A stretch of 64,000 nt of DNA from Candidatus Nanopelagicales bacterium (GCA_037045355.1 JBAOHO010000013.1:186001-250000); one strand, 5' to 3'. Counted from the first letter of the stretch, positions 17,725 through 31,184 are shown. Numbers and translations: made by a program. Notes: generated by a model from the letters alone, not told the origin.

Positions 17725-19061
17725 CCGTCCACCCCCGTCGCCCGGGCGGCGGTACCCAGCAGTTGATTGGCGCAGTTGTTCGGCGCCGGCTCGTCTGCCC
17801 AGCGGGCGTTCATCCAGTCGACCACCGAGGGTTTGTTCAGCCGCGCCTGGAAGTTGATCGACGGGTGATCGTCCTCGGGGTAGCGCACGTAGTAGACGGT
17901 GGATCCCCACGCACATTGCGTCAGTACCTGGGCGTGGGTGAACTGCGGCAGGATCGTCTTGTCCTTCAATCCCTGCACGATGATCATCGGCGTCGGGATG
18001 GGCTTATTGCCCGGCATCCCCTCGGCCAGCGCCGTCACCAGACCGGTGGCAATGGGCGTGTTGATCAGTTGGCTGAGCGGGATGTCGGACACCGCGTCGG
18101 CCAGTTCGGATCCACACATGGTGTCGAGCAGCGCCACGCGTTTGCGTCCCTCCGGGCTGAGGATGTCGTCGAGGTTCACCAGGTCCGGGTAGTTCTCGGC
18201 ATATGACTTCGCGATGAGCATCACGAACATGTTCTGGGAGGTGCTGGTCGGGTTGCTGGCCACGGCGTTCAGTACACCCTGCAGGGCAGGCGTGAACCCG
18301 GGAGCGAGAATCGCGCCACCACCCAGGTCGAGTTCGGGAGCGTAGTCCGGTGCGAGTTGCAGGGCGGACATGGCGGCCTCGCCTCCCTGCGACTTGCCGT
18401 AGATCCCGAGCTTGCCGGCGTCGATCTTCACCGACCCGGCATCGGGTGACGGCTGCAGGACCGCGCGCATCGAATCGAGGATTCCGCGGCCTTCGAGCGG
18501 GCCCACCAGGTACGACGACGGGCCCGGCGCGCCCATGCCGCTGTAGTCGCTGGCCACGACTGCCCAGCCCTTCTTGACGAGGGGTTCGATGTGGGGCACC
18601 CACGCGCTGTAGCCGGGGGTCTCGGCTTGGAAGGGAGTGTGGCTGATGCCGCACATCCGTCCGACGCCGGTGGTGCCGTGCGCGAACCCGACGAGGGGGA
18701 ATCCGCCGGGCGGCGGCGCGGAGTCGGGTACGGCATACAGCGCGGTCACGGGAATCGCGTTGCCCTGCAGGTCTGTCGAGGAATAGAGGATCCGGAAGAC
18801 CTTCGTGCCCGCGGGCGCGCCGTCGACCTCTTGCGCGCTGACCAGCGTTCCGGGTGTCTTCGTCTGCCCGAGGGGAGTGTCGTAGAAGTCCGCCAACTTC
18901 GGCGTGATGGTGGCGTCCAGATCGGCCGCTTGGCTCTCCTCTTTGGGGAAGGCCGGCGCGTCGACCAGCGAACTCGCCGGCGCGCTGACATACAGCAGTC
19001 CTCCAGCCACCACCGCGACCACCGCGGTTCCGAGTGCGGCAGCAGACCGAGACATGGCCAT
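17721..19061 (-). CDS. Secreted lipase / alpha-beta hydrolase (secretory lipase family)
   Basis: The 446-residue protein starts at ATG 19061 behind a perfect GGAGGTGAT Shine-Dalgarno. It has an N-terminal signal segment (residues ~5-30). The alpha/beta-hydrolase core shows FAHGTTGVGRMC (oxyanion region), VVASDYSGMGAPG, the nucleophile elbow GIYGKSQGG near residue 220, a late acidic IIVQGLKDKTILP and a histidine in PEDDHPSINF. This is the layout of fungal and actinobacterial secretory (LIP-type) lipases that hydrolyse triacylglycerols or esters outside the cell. It forms a two-gene operon with the downstream membrane protein. Confidence 0.87.
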   Translation of the reverse strand: MAMSRSAAALGTAVVAVVAGGLLYVSAPASSLVDAPAFPKEESQAADLDATITPKLADFYDTPLGQTKTPGTLVSAQEVDGAPAGTKVFRILYSSTDLQGNAIPVTALYAVPDSAPPPGGFPLVGFAHGTTGVGRMCGISHTPFQAETPGYSAWVPHIEPLVKKGWAVVASDYSGMGAPGPSSYLVGPLEGRGILDSMRAVLQPSPDAGSVKIDAGKLGIYGKSQGGEAAMSALQLAPDYAPELDLGGGAILAPGFTPALQGVLNAVASNPTSTSQNMFVMLIAKSYAENYPDLVNLDDILSPEGRKRVALLDTMCGSELADAVSDIPLSQLINTPIATGLVTALAEGMPGNKPIPTPMIIVQGLKDKTILPQFTHAQVLTQCAWGSTVYYVRYPEDDHPSINFQARLNKPSVVDWMNARWADEPAPNNCANQLLGTAARATGVDG

Positions 19062-19085
19062 GGATCACCTCCGACTTGGACGATG

Positions 19086-19667
19086 CTAGTGATCGGGCCA
19101 GGGCTTCGCCGGGTGGATCAGCGGGTCGTCGCCTAGCCCGCAGGCGCGGGCCACCAACTCAACGCGCTCGTCGACTGATCCCGTCACGCGGGAAGCCGCG
19201 ATCGAGTGCGTCCGCACGACGTCCGCGAGGATCGCATCGACGCGGTCACGTTCTGCCGGCCCATCACGCTGGGCCCCATCGGCTTCCCAGGGGATGGCCG
19301 GGTCGCACCAGACGAGGAGGTCGTAAGTGGACAGATGCGCGATCGCCGCGGCCAGCAGAGAGTCGTCGGCGTAGTAAGCCATGCTGTAAATGGCAGTCAT
19401 GAAGGCGGCGGGGTCACACACGACGATCGTGTCGTTCGTCGCGGCTGCTTGCGATCTCGCCTGCCCTTCGGCTGCTTCCTGCTCGTGCATGACCTGTGCT
19501 TGTTCGGACTGCGTGGGGGCTCTGCCGTGGGTGTCCACAAATGCGCGCAGCACCTCGGGAACGTGAATGCCACCGAATCTCTCGACCAGCGCCGTCGCCA
19601 GCGACGTCTTGCCGGAGCATTCGCCGCCGACCAGTCCCACGACGACCGGTCTGCGCGCAGCCGTCAC
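19086..19667 (-). CDS. NadR-like P-loop kinase, predicted thiamine (or nicotinamide riboside) kinase
   Basis: The 193-residue protein has a Walker A motif GGECSGKTS at residues ~14-22, then HVPEVLRAFVDTHG and the STYDLLVWCDPAIPWEADGAQRD stretch typical of the ribosylnicotinamide kinase domain of NadR. It lacks the NMN adenylyltransferase domain of full NadR. The start overlaps the transporter's stop by four bases, so both are one operon under the TPP riboswitch at 20300-20392. That control makes phosphorylation of imported thiamine or a precursor the more likely reaction than nicotinamide riboside phosphorylation. The family assignment is seen in the sequence; the substrate is inferred. Confidence 0.8.
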   Translation of the reverse strand: MTAARRPVVVGLVGGECSGKTSLATALVERFGGIHVPEVLRAFVDTHGRAPTQSEQAQVMHEQEAAEGQARSQAAATNDTIVVCDPAAFMTAIYSMAYYADDSLLAAAIAHLSTYDLLVWCDPAIPWEADGAQRDGPAERDRVDAILADVVRTHSIAASRVTGSVDERVELVARACGLGDDPLIHPAKPWPDH

Positions 19668-20293
19668 GAGTACTGGCCGGTGGCCGACACCGACTTCGCG
19701 TCGCTGTCGACCTGCCCTTCAGCACCCTTGCGTAGCCAGTTCCACCAACCCCACACCGCCAGACAGAGCAGGACGAAGTAGAACAGCGACGTGAAGTAGA
19801 GCTGCTGGTTCGCATAGTGGTAGGTGCCGACCACATTGACGATCGTCCACATCGGCCACGCTTCGACGTAGCCCTTCACCATCAGTAACTGCGCGGCGAC
19901 GGAGCCGACCAGGACGAAGCCGTCCAGCAAGGTGGCCGCTGCACCCATCGCGCTGAGCAGCGGGGTCACGATCAGCCAGGTGATCACGACGCCCGTCAGC
20001 CCGATCGAACTCACGCGCAGCGACAGTCGCTTGGGCTCGCGGACTCCGCCAGCGCCCCACCCGAACCATCCCCACACGGCGGCTGCGATGAACACCAACT
20101 GCAGGATCGCGCTGCCGAGCAGATCGAACTCGACGAAGAGCCATCCGTACAGCACACCGGACAGGAAGTAGAACGGCCACGCGATTCGTTTGCCCAAGGC
20201 CGCCAGGACGATCGCGACCAGCGAGACGACGACCGCCGCGAACTCCAGGTAGGTCACCGGATAGTCCCAGGCAGTGAAGAACGTGCCCATCAT
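19664..20293 (-). CDS. pnuT: PnuC-family vitamin transporter, predicted thiamine transporter (PnuT)
   Basis: The 209-residue protein has seven or eight hydrophobic segments and PnuC-family landmarks: FYFLSGVLYGWLFVEFDLLGSA near residues 46-67 and WTIVNVVGTYHYANQQLYFTSLFYFVLL near the end. The start is ATG 20293 (or 20290), preceded by GGGAGGGAG. PnuC proteins facilitate uptake of vitamin precursors, which are trapped by phosphorylation inside the cell. The TPP riboswitch directly upstream argues that this member carries thiamine, as described for PnuT, rather than nicotinamide riboside. A coupled kinase follows. Confidence 0.85.
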   Translation of the reverse strand: MMGTFFTAWDYPVTYLEFAAVVVSLVAIVLAALGKRIAWPFYFLSGVLYGWLFVEFDLLGSAILQLVFIAAAVWGWFGWGAGGVREPKRLSLRVSSIGLTGVVITWLIVTPLLSAMGAAATLLDGFVLVGSVAAQLLMVKGYVEAWPMWTIVNVVGTYHYANQQLYFTSLFYFVLLCLAVWGWWNWLRKGAEGQVDSDAKSVSATGQYS

Positions 20294-20299
20294 GGTTGC

Positions 20300-20392
20300 T
20301 CCCTCCCTGTGCAGCATTACCTGCGTCAGGTTCAGACGGTCGGCTGTGGATCAGCCCTCTCAGCCCGGCGTGCGAGCTCCCGTGATGGGGCA
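20300..20392 (-). ncRNA. TPP riboswitch (THI element) in the leader of the transporter gene
   Basis: On the minus strand the leader carries the THI-box signature in order: CGGGAGCTCGC, CTGAGAGG (20356-20363), CTGAACCTGA (20326-20335) and GGTAATGC (20314-20321), then a GGGAGGGAG segment. That last segment doubles as the Shine-Dalgarno of the transporter start at 20293, so TPP binding probably blocks translation. A TATCCT sequence at 20393-20398 could be the -10 element. Confidence 0.92.
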
Positions 20393-20552
20393 AGGATAGT
20401 CGTGTCGGCGGAGCCCCGCCGGTCCCAAGGGAGATGTCGCCGGCAGCCGCAATCGTCAGGTCGCCGACTGCCCAAGAGTCGAGGTCGGCGTGGGTGTGTG
20501 CGGTCGCCCGGTTGCCTGGTCGCCTCTTGCCCTGGTGCCTATGCCTTGGTGC

Positions 20553-24831
<4,279 letters not shown>

Positions 24832-24942
24832 GTCACGAAGAGTAGTTTCGTAGGCACTCAGTGAACATCCGTGAGTCACACGTAAAGGTGAGCCGAAACC
24901 GCCCGTACCCGGCTACCGGACACGGAACCCCGGGTACCCGGC

Positions 24943-24984
24943 GCGGAGCGCCGGGTGTCGGACGCGGAGCGCCGGGTGTCGGAC
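24943..24984. repeat. Perfect 21-bp tandem duplication
   Basis: GCGGAGCGCCGGGTGTCGGAC occurs twice back to back in the intergenic region between the divergent laminarinase and M1 peptidase genes. A related GGGTACCCGGC palindrome precedes it. No function can be assigned. Confidence 0.9.
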
Positions 24985-25049
24985 GAGGGGACAGTGCGAC
25001 GATGGGTAGGAGTCCGGACCGACCGGGTGGTCGGACTGATCGGAGCGCC

Positions 25050-26510
25050 ATGGGTCTGCCTCGAACCGTCGGTGTAGTCATAGCGGTGGTCGCGGTGACG
25101 GCCTGCAGCAGTGCGGCCACCACCCTCGATCAGGCGGTCGTCGGCGGTCGACGCGAGTTGGGCCGGCGATCCGTACTACCCGGGTCCGGCAATCCCGGGT
25201 ACGACGTCACGCACTACGACGTCTCCATCGACTACCGGGTGGATTCCGAGGTGATGCAGGGGCTGACGTCGGTGGCGGCCCGGGCCACGAAGCCCCTGGA
25301 TCTGATCCCCCTCGACCTCGGGGCCACAGTTCGTCGCGTGTGGCTCGACGGCACTCCGGCCACCTTCGAGCAGAAGGGGAACAGGCTCGTCGTCTATCCC
25401 GACCGCGGCGGTGGCCACCGGCCAGGACTTCACCGTGCGGGTGTCCTACCGGGGTCAGGGCACCCGGATGGCCGGAGAAGGCGGCGGCTGGATCACCACC
25501 GACGACGGAGCTGTCACGGCAGGGGAACCGAAGGTCGCGACCGCATGGTTCCCGTCCAACGACCACCCGAGCGACAAGGCCTCCTACGACGTCACGGTCA
25601 CGACCGACGAGGGGCTGGAGGTCGTGGGCAACGGGGACCTCATCTCACACCAGAACGGCTCGGGACTCGACCACGTGGCACTGGCGCGAGACATCCCCGA
25701 TGGCCACCTACCTCGCGTTCGTGGCCATCGGCGACTTCACCTTGGAGCGGTCGGTGTCGGACGACGGGATCCCGTCACTGATCGCGCTCTCCGACGAGTT
25801 GGGCGCCGCCGAGTGGCGGGCGCTGGCTCGTGGCCTGCGCCTGACCCCGGACATCGTCGACTCCCTGGCCGACTATCTGGGCCCCTACCCATTCGCCAGC
25901 ACTGGAGGCGTGGCCGTCGACATCCCCTTCTCGGCGCTCGAGACCCAGACCCGGCCCATCTACACCAGCCGGGTGTTCGGCAACATCCGTTCGGCGTGGA
26001 ACCGGGAGCTGCTCGTCGTGCACGAGTTGGCGCATCAGTGGTTCGGGCGACAGTGTCACCGTGCGTACGTGGAAGGACATCTGGCTCAACGAGGGATTCG
26101 CCACCTGGTCCGAGTGGCTGTACGCGGAGCAGGAGGCGGGCATCGACGCGAACCGCGCCTTCACGCGTGTCTATCGCTGGCAGAAGCGGTACCCAAGACA
26201 GACGTGGACCTGGGACGTTCCGCCCGGAGATCCGGGTCGGCGCTACATCTTCGACTGGGCGGTGTATCAGCGCGGTGCTCTCGCTGTGCAGGCGCTGCGC
26301 AACATCGTCGGTGACGACACGTTCCAACAGATCGTGCGCACCTGGCTCAGCACTCGCGTTTATGGCAACGGCTCCGACCAGGAGTTCCTGGCCCACGCCG
26401 AACAGGTGTCGGGTCGGTCGTTGCAGAAGTGGTTCGACGTGTGGCTGATGGCTCCCCATCGCCCCGCCGAGACCAAGGAGAACGGCTTCCCGCCTCAACT
26501 CCTGGACTGA
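25050..26510 (+). CDS. M1-family zinc aminopeptidase, lipoprotein, three frameshifts
   Basis: The protein starts MGLPRTVGVVIAVVAVTACSS, a lipoprotein signal with Cys in VTAC. It then reads as an M1 peptidase: an N-terminal beta domain (GYDVTHYDVSIDYRVDSEV), WFPSNDHPSDKA, MATYLAFVAIGDF and the zinc site HELAHQWFGD...WLNEGFATW (HExxH-x18-E, near 26020-26100), ending at 26510. Three single-base insertions must be removed: one in the GC-rich stretch near 25405-25412, one C in the CCCC run 25695-25698 and one G in GGG 26045-26047. Each correction restores a conserved motif, so the gene is probably intact in the organism. The enzyme would trim N-terminal residues from peptides outside the membrane. 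Confidence 0.85.
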
Positions 26511-26524
26511 GCCACGATCCACTC

Positions 26525-26577
26525 CTGCCTGGCTGGCCACTTCTGCCGGGCCGGCCACTTCTGCCTGGCTGGCACTT
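26525..26577. repeat. Three tandem copies of an ~18-bp unit
   Basis: CTGCCTGGCTGGCCACTT is repeated three times with small changes (the second copy has CTGCCGGGCCGG, the third lacks one base). It starts 14 bases after the M1 peptidase stop. The rest of the 300-base gap to 26808 contains no gene that I can support. Confidence 0.85.
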
Positions 26578-26807
26578 GACGAAATCACGGCGGAAATCGC
26601 CGCAGGGTCGGTGCCGGGAGACGGCGCACTTGAGGTTCCGGCAGAGTCTGCGCGGGAGCGTTCCGGGGGAGTTCGTGGGTTCCCGGAGAGTCCCGGGCGA
26701 AGAGGTGGGAGAAAAAGTCCGAAGAAAAGTGTTGAGACGGGGATCCCCCAGCCTCTTACCCGTGTAACGGCCACCGCGGCCGGCTCGTGAACAGAAGGAT
26801 CCCCGCC

Positions 26808-28068
26808 ATGTCATCGTCATTGTCGTCCTCGAACAGAATCGCCGCCCTCGTCGCCTCGGCCGCCGGGTTGGGCATCATCGCCTCCGGTGCGTTCACCGGA
26901 GTGGCTGCCGCTGCCGGGCCGAACACCGGCCCCTCCGAGATCGCGACCCCCGCGGTCACGCCGCCTCCGGGCCCCGGCGCCATCGCCACTCCCGAGCCCA
27001 CGACACCTCCGGCCGGCCCGGACACCATCGCCGCGCCGGAGCCCACGCAATCCCCCCGCCGGCCCCGGTGGCATCGCCAACCCTCAACCCCCGACCTCGC
27101 CGAACCCCGGTGCCGGCCCCGGTGTCGGCCCCGGTGAGATCGCTGCCCCCGAACCCAAGCCCACCAATCCCGGCGGGATCGCGGACAAGCCGCCTGTGTC
27201 GTCCGGTGCCATCCTTCGGGACTTCACGGCGAAGCCAGTCGAGGCCTTCAGCTTCACCTACAACTGGACGTCGAACCGCAAGACTTCGCTGTTCCAGGCA
27301 TCGACCGCCAAGTTCACGAAGAAGGACGGCCTCTACAGCCTGCCGGCTTCCGCGGAAACCGTGAAGGTCACCGGTACCAAGATCGGCTCCGGCAAGGGCG
27401 GCGACCTGGCCGGTGGCGCGCCGAACTATCGGTTCACCCACACAGTGACCGGGACGCAGCCCTCGACGGTGTATTCGGTGCTGGTGTCGGTGCCCCTGAG
27501 CGACGCTTTCCTGCCAGTTCAGCGGGCGTGGACCACGACCACCAAAGCGCCCCCGGCGCTGCCCCCCGCTCAACTCAAGAGCCACCTCGTTTCGGTCAAG
27601 GTCACCCAGATCAAGGTGATCAAGGACGGAGACACGGGCCTGCGGGGCAAGGGCGAGGTCAGCTTCGGTGTGCGGTTGGCACCTGATGCGGACGCCACGA
27701 TCCCCAGCAACTGGGGTGACTTCACCCACGGCCCCGACGGCTACTTCAAGGCCAAGAACGGGCAGACGCTGAACCTGACCAACGCGCTCACCCACGACAT
27801 CGTCACCACCAAGAACAAGGCGCTGGTCGAGGTGCAGGGTCTGGAGAACGACGTCGACGTGTTCGAGGGCTTCTGCCCGCTGGGCGCCTGGGAGAACGTG
27901 ACCGCCCGGGAGTTCTCCGACAACTGCTACGACGCCTCGGTGGCCCGAGCGCTGGTGAGCATCCCGGCCAAGAAGGGGTCCAGCAAGCAGACCGTCACCG
28001 CGACGGTTCCGGGATCCCCGGGCCTGTCGTTCGAGGCGCAGGTGGAGGTGACCACCTCAGCCGCCTGA
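26808..28068 (+). CDS. Secreted protein of unknown function with Pro/Gly-rich linker, one frameshift
   Basis: The start is ATG 26808 after an AGAAGGA site. A signal peptide (residues ~1-36, GVAAAAG) leads into a Pro/Gly/Thr-rich segment made of repeats like GPGAIATPEPT. The C6 run at 27052-27057 then shifts the frame; removing one C continues the repeats as PAGPGGIANPQPP. The mature part (~27200-28068) is a soluble domain rich in Lys, Thr and Val with a pair of cysteines (GFCPLGAWENV...DNCYDA) near its end. I do not recognise the domain. Secretion is clear; function is unknown. Confidence 0.7.
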
Positions 28069-28258
28069 CCGCACAGCGGTACCCGCGAGGGTCGCGTTCT
28101 GGATCAGTTCCAGGGCGCGGCCCCTCTTGTCGTGGGTCGGCCAAGAGTCGACGAAGAACCTTGTCGTGGGTGGGCCGTGCCGCGTGAGTGAGTAGGGGTT
28201 GGGTCGGCGGTGGGTCGATCCCAAGCGAACGAAGACCACGGCAAGTACGGTCAAGGTC

Positions 28259-29698
28259 ATGCGAGGCTGGTCGGGGTGGTTCGGAGCAACCGGGTTGGTT
28301 GCTGCTCTCCTGCTGTCGGGCTGCTCGTCGGGGGTAAACAACAACGAGCCGGCGGGCTCGACTTCCTCGCCGTCTGACTCGATCACGGTGACGGCGACCA
28401 ATCCCTATTACCTGATGCAGGTGACGTACCAGGGAACCCAGGTTCAGTCCGGGACCAAGATCGCGGGCTGCACGATCGCCAGCTACTCGAAGTGTCCCGG
28501 CGCCGAGCTCTCCGGGCGGAGTCTGCAGGGAGCGTTCCTGTCGTATTCCGCGTTTCCCAAGGCGGACCTCTCCGGTGTGAACCTCAAGGTCGGCTCGATC
28601 GCCTTCGCTGACTTCACGGATGTGACCGGCCGAGAGTTGGACCTCGCAGGTACGTCCTTGGTGCGGACCGACCTGTCCGGCTCGAACCTGCGCGGAGCCA
28701 GAATGGTGCTCAACGACGCGGCCGAGGTGAACCTGACCAAGGCGGTCCTCGACGACGCGAATGTGGTGGACACGTCGTTCGTCAAGGCCAACCTGCGGGG
28801 GGCGTCACTGAAGGGGGCAGTAGTTCGCGGTGACGTGTTCTCCGGGGCGGACATCCGAGGTGTGGACTTCACCGGGGCTGACCTCAGCGAGTCTGATTTC
28901 GTGGGGGCCCGGGCGTCGGGTGCTACTTGGCGCGGCGCGACGTTCTGCAACACTTTGATGCCGGACGGTTCGGTCAAGGGTGAACAGGACGGTCCTTGCC
29001 CGGGGGCACCGGAGTTCGGCCCGTCCGGTTCCACGATCACCTTGACACCTTCGGAGCCGTTCTACCTGGGGGCGCAGTCACAATTGACCTCCTCACCGGC
29101 TCAGCCGTACGGTTCGACGCTGGCCGGGTGCGAACTCGTTCAGCAGGCCAAGTGCCCCGGTGTCGACTTCAGCGGTCAGGACCTCAGCGGTGTCCTGCTG
29201 GGGCAGGCGGACCTGAGCCGGGCGAACCTGGACGGCGCGGATGCGGAGAACGCGTCGCTGGTGCTGTCGAACCTGGCCGGTGCCACCGCGCAGCGGACCT
29301 CCTTCGTCAGTGGCGCGGTCACCGGGTCGGGCATGAGGGGTGCCCAGTTGTCGGACACTCAGTGGACATTCGCGTCGGCGGCCCTGGCTGACATGCGTGG
29401 GTCGGACCTGAGCGGGGCCGACTTCGGCTTCGGTGACCTCATCGGAGCCGACCTGACCGGGGCGAATCTGGCTGGGGTGGACCTGTCCGACTCGAACGCC
29501 ATCGGCGTGAACCTCACCGACGCCAGCTTGCGTGGGGTCAATCTGGCCAACGCCGACCTTACCGGCGCCACCCTGACTGGCGCGGACCTCAGTGACGCCC
29601 AGTACTGCAACACCGTGATGCCCAACGGCTCGGTGAAGGCGCCGCAAGAGGGGCTGTGCCCGGGTCAGCAAGTGCCTACGGCGAAACCCTCGCCATAG
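28259..29698 (+). CDS. Pentapeptide-repeat lipoprotein with internal duplication
   Basis: The 479-residue protein starts at ATG 28259 and has a lipobox LLLSGCSS, so it is membrane-anchored outside the cell. It contains two similar halves. Each starts with IT[VL]T.[TS].P[FY]YL, then GCxxxxxxKCPGxxxSG, then a run of A(D/N)LSG-type pentapeptides, and ends [FY]CNT.MP[DN]GSVK....CPG (28945-29005 and 29605-29665). Pentapeptide repeats form a right-handed four-sided helix; known roles include DNA mimicry in the cytoplasm, but a secreted lipoprotein form has no assigned role. The conserved cysteines at both ends of each half could cap the helices through disulfides. It is monocistronic, with a hairpin at its stop. 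Confidence 0.85.
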   Translation: MRGWSGWFGATGLVAALLLSGCSSGVNNNEPAGSTSSPSDSITVTATNPYYLMQVTYQGTQVQSGTKIAGCTIASYSKCPGAELSGRSLQGAFLSYSAFPKADLSGVNLKVGSIAFADFTDVTGRELDLAGTSLVRTDLSGSNLRGARMVLNDAAEVNLTKAVLDDANVVDTSFVKANLRGASLKGAVVRGDVFSGADIRGVDFTGADLSESDFVGARASGATWRGATFCNTLMPDGSVKGEQDGPCPGAPEFGPSGSTITLTPSEPFYLGAQSQLTSSPAQPYGSTLAGCELVQQAKCPGVDFSGQDLSGVLLGQADLSRANLDGADAENASLVLSNLAGATAQRTSFVSGAVTGSGMRGAQLSDTQWTFASAALADMRGSDLSGADFGFGDLIGADLTGANLAGVDLSDSNAIGVNLTDASLRGVNLANADLTGATLTGADLSDAQYCNTVMPNGSVKAPQEGLCPGQQVPTAKPSP

Positions 29699-29721
29699 CC
29701 CTGAACGAAAGCATCAGGGCT
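29697..29721 (+). terminator. Hairpin at the end of the pentapeptide-repeat gene
   Basis: AGCCCTGA and TCAGGGCT make a perfect 8-bp stem with a 9-base loop, starting within the stop codon of the gene. A GC-rich stretch follows rather than a T-tract, which is common for actinobacterial terminators. Confidence 0.65.
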
Positions 29722-29819
29722 GGGGCCCCCTCCGTCGTGTGGTCGGTATTGCCGTGGGTCGGCCGTATGGGCGAAGCGCCTCGCGCACTTCCGTGAGCGC
29801 CCCTGACGGTGAGTCGCGA

Positions 29820-30317
29820 TCAGGAATCGCCGGGGATGCCGCGGCGTGAGTCGCCGGAGTCGCGGACGGGGACGTCCTCGTCGAACGCCATCTGCCCGAG
29901 TCGCAGCAACTGGTTGTCGGTGATGTCGTCGATGTCCATCCGGATGTTGCCGACGATGCGCGCGGCCAGGTCGCGGTGGTGCTTCTCCAGGTAGGCCTCG
30001 AACAGGTGGCTGGCGTTGGCCTTGCCCTTGCCGTGACCGAGCAGCAGGATCTCGTCGGCGCCCTGGAGTGCTCCGGCGAGCGTCGCGAGGAACTGGTCGG
30101 TGTCGATCGCGTCGATGTCGTAGCGCCCGTCGGGGTTGCCGGCGCGGTGGTAGAGGTTGTGGTCGAGGTGCCAGGGATCCTTCGCCGTCACTGCCTCAGG
30201 GTTGCTGTGTCCGGGGGAGGCGACCGTGTAGATGCGGGCGTGGTGGAAGTCGATTGCGACGATCGCCCGCTGGCCGCGGACGTCGACACGGTCAGTGATG
30301 TCGGCGTTAGTTGTCAT
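29820..30317 (-). CDS. Unknown protein, possible eRF1-domain-like fold
   Basis: The 165-residue protein starts at ATG 30317 with AAGGAGGT eight bases upstream, inside the end of the preceding gene. The N-terminal part (AIVAIDFHHARIYTV) and the middle EILLLGHGKGKANASHLFEAYLEKHHRDLAARIVG resemble the central and third domains of bacterial release-factor-like (BaeRF) proteins, but this is a weak impression. A DIDDITDNQLLRLGQMAF segment follows, and the tail is polar. It is the second gene of a two-gene operon with the 101-residue protein upstream. No enzymatic motif was seen. Confidence 0.65.
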   Translation of the reverse strand: MTTNADITDRVDVRGQRAIVAIDFHHARIYTVASPGHSNPEAVTAKDPWHLDHNLYHRAGNPDGRYDIDAIDTDQFLATLAGALQGADEILLLGHGKGKANASHLFEAYLEKHHRDLAARIVGNIRMDIDDITDNQLLRLGQMAFDEDVPVRDSGDSRRGIPGDS

Positions 30318-30320
30318 CCC

Positions 30321-30626
30321 TCAGACCTCCTTGCCGGGTGCCTGCGGCTCGAATCCCGCGTTGCGCAGCATCCGGCGCAGGTCGACGACCTGTTGGGTGT
30401 CGATGTCCTTGCCCCGCGGCCGCTCGAAGATCTCGGTCTCGGCGCCGACCGTCACCTTGAACTTGCCGTCGTGGCGCTGCTCGACCGACCCGACCGCCGC
30501 AAGCAGGGACTCGACCGACGTCCAGGTGATGTTGTGGCTCACGGGGTGCCCGAAGATCGAGGTCAGCGTGTCCTTGTGGTGGTTGTTGAGGTGGGCCGGC
30601 TCGGGCGCCACGGAATCATTGGCCAT
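30321..30626 (-). CDS. Small protein, possible HicA-like RNA-binding fold
   Basis: The 101-residue protein has an N-terminal segment HLNNHHKDTLTSIFGHPVSHNITW, then VESLLAAVGSVEQRHDGKFKVTV, then a C-terminal helix VVDLRRMLRNAGF. The one-histidine beta layout and DTLTSIFGHP/WxxVxxLL pattern recall HicA-type small RNA-binding proteins, though no HicB partner is adjacent. The downstream gene begins within four bases of its stop and uses a Shine-Dalgarno at its end, so the two are co-translated. Function is unknown. Confidence 0.62.
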   Translation of the reverse strand: MANDSVAPEPAHLNNHHKDTLTSIFGHPVSHNITWTSVESLLAAVGSVEQRHDGKFKVTVGAETEIFERPRGKDIDTQQVVDLRRMLRNAGFEPQAPGKEV

Positions 30627-30709
30627 GGCCGAACGCTACCCCGCACCCCCGTGGCATCGCCTGGCGCAGGCCGCCCGCCGGGTCGAGTCTTCTTGCCCTG
30701 AGAGGCCGG

Positions 30710-31180
30710 TCAAAGCGCGCGACTGTCATCCTCACTGTCGACGTCCTTCGTCGGATGGGCCAACTGGTCGAGCAGGCGCACCGCTGTTCGAACCTGCTGA
30801 TCGTCGAGAGCGGCGGTCCATTCCGCAACGGCCTGCCGGTCGCCTGCTTCGCGGTCCCGGAAGCGCTCGGCGACCGCAGGGGACAGGTAGAGCAGGCGCC
30901 GGCGCCGATCGTTGTCGTCGGGTTCGATGACCATCAACCCCTTGCGTTCGAGGGCGTCGACGATCTGTCGCGTGTTCTGGTGAGTCGTCCCCAAGAAGCG
31001 ACTGACATCCGCGACCGAGGGTGGTTGATCGGCCGTCTCCACCGTGGTCAGGACGGCCGCCTGCTGGGTCGTGAGCGACACCTCCGCGAGGCGTCGGTCC
31101 ATGCGCGAGCGCATCCGGATCCCCAGTACGACTAGGAGGCGGAAAAGGTCGACACGATCGTCGCCAGAACTCTGGTGCAT
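30710..31180 (-). CDS. MarR-family transcriptional regulator
   Basis: The 156-residue protein starts at ATG 31180 (MHQSSGDDRVDLFRLL). The winged-helix core is clear: LTTQQAAVLTTVETADQPPSVADVSRFLGTTHQNTRQIVDALERKGL followed by the wing DDNDRRRRLLYLSP. MarR proteins repress neighbouring genes until a phenolic or drug-like ligand binds. It is divergent from the glycosyltransferase at 31221 with only 40 bases between starts. A perfect 12-base palindrome lies in that gap, so it probably represses both itself and the glycosyltransferase. A longer in-frame extension upstream (to 31279) overlaps the glycosyltransferase and is not used. Confidence 0.88.
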   Translation of the reverse strand: MHQSSGDDRVDLFRLLVVLGIRMRSRMDRRLAEVSLTTQQAAVLTTVETADQPPSVADVSRFLGTTHQNTRQIVDALERKGLMVIEPDDNDRRRRLLYLSPAVAERFRDREAGDRQAVAEWTAALDDQQVRTAVRLLDQLAHPTKDVDSEDDSRAL

Positions 31181-31184
31181 ATCC

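Noticed and set aside
19086..20293. Annotation as nicotinamide riboside transporter and NadR kinase
   Set aside because: The TPP riboswitch in the leader contradicts an NAD role; family similarity alone cannot separate PnuC from PnuT.
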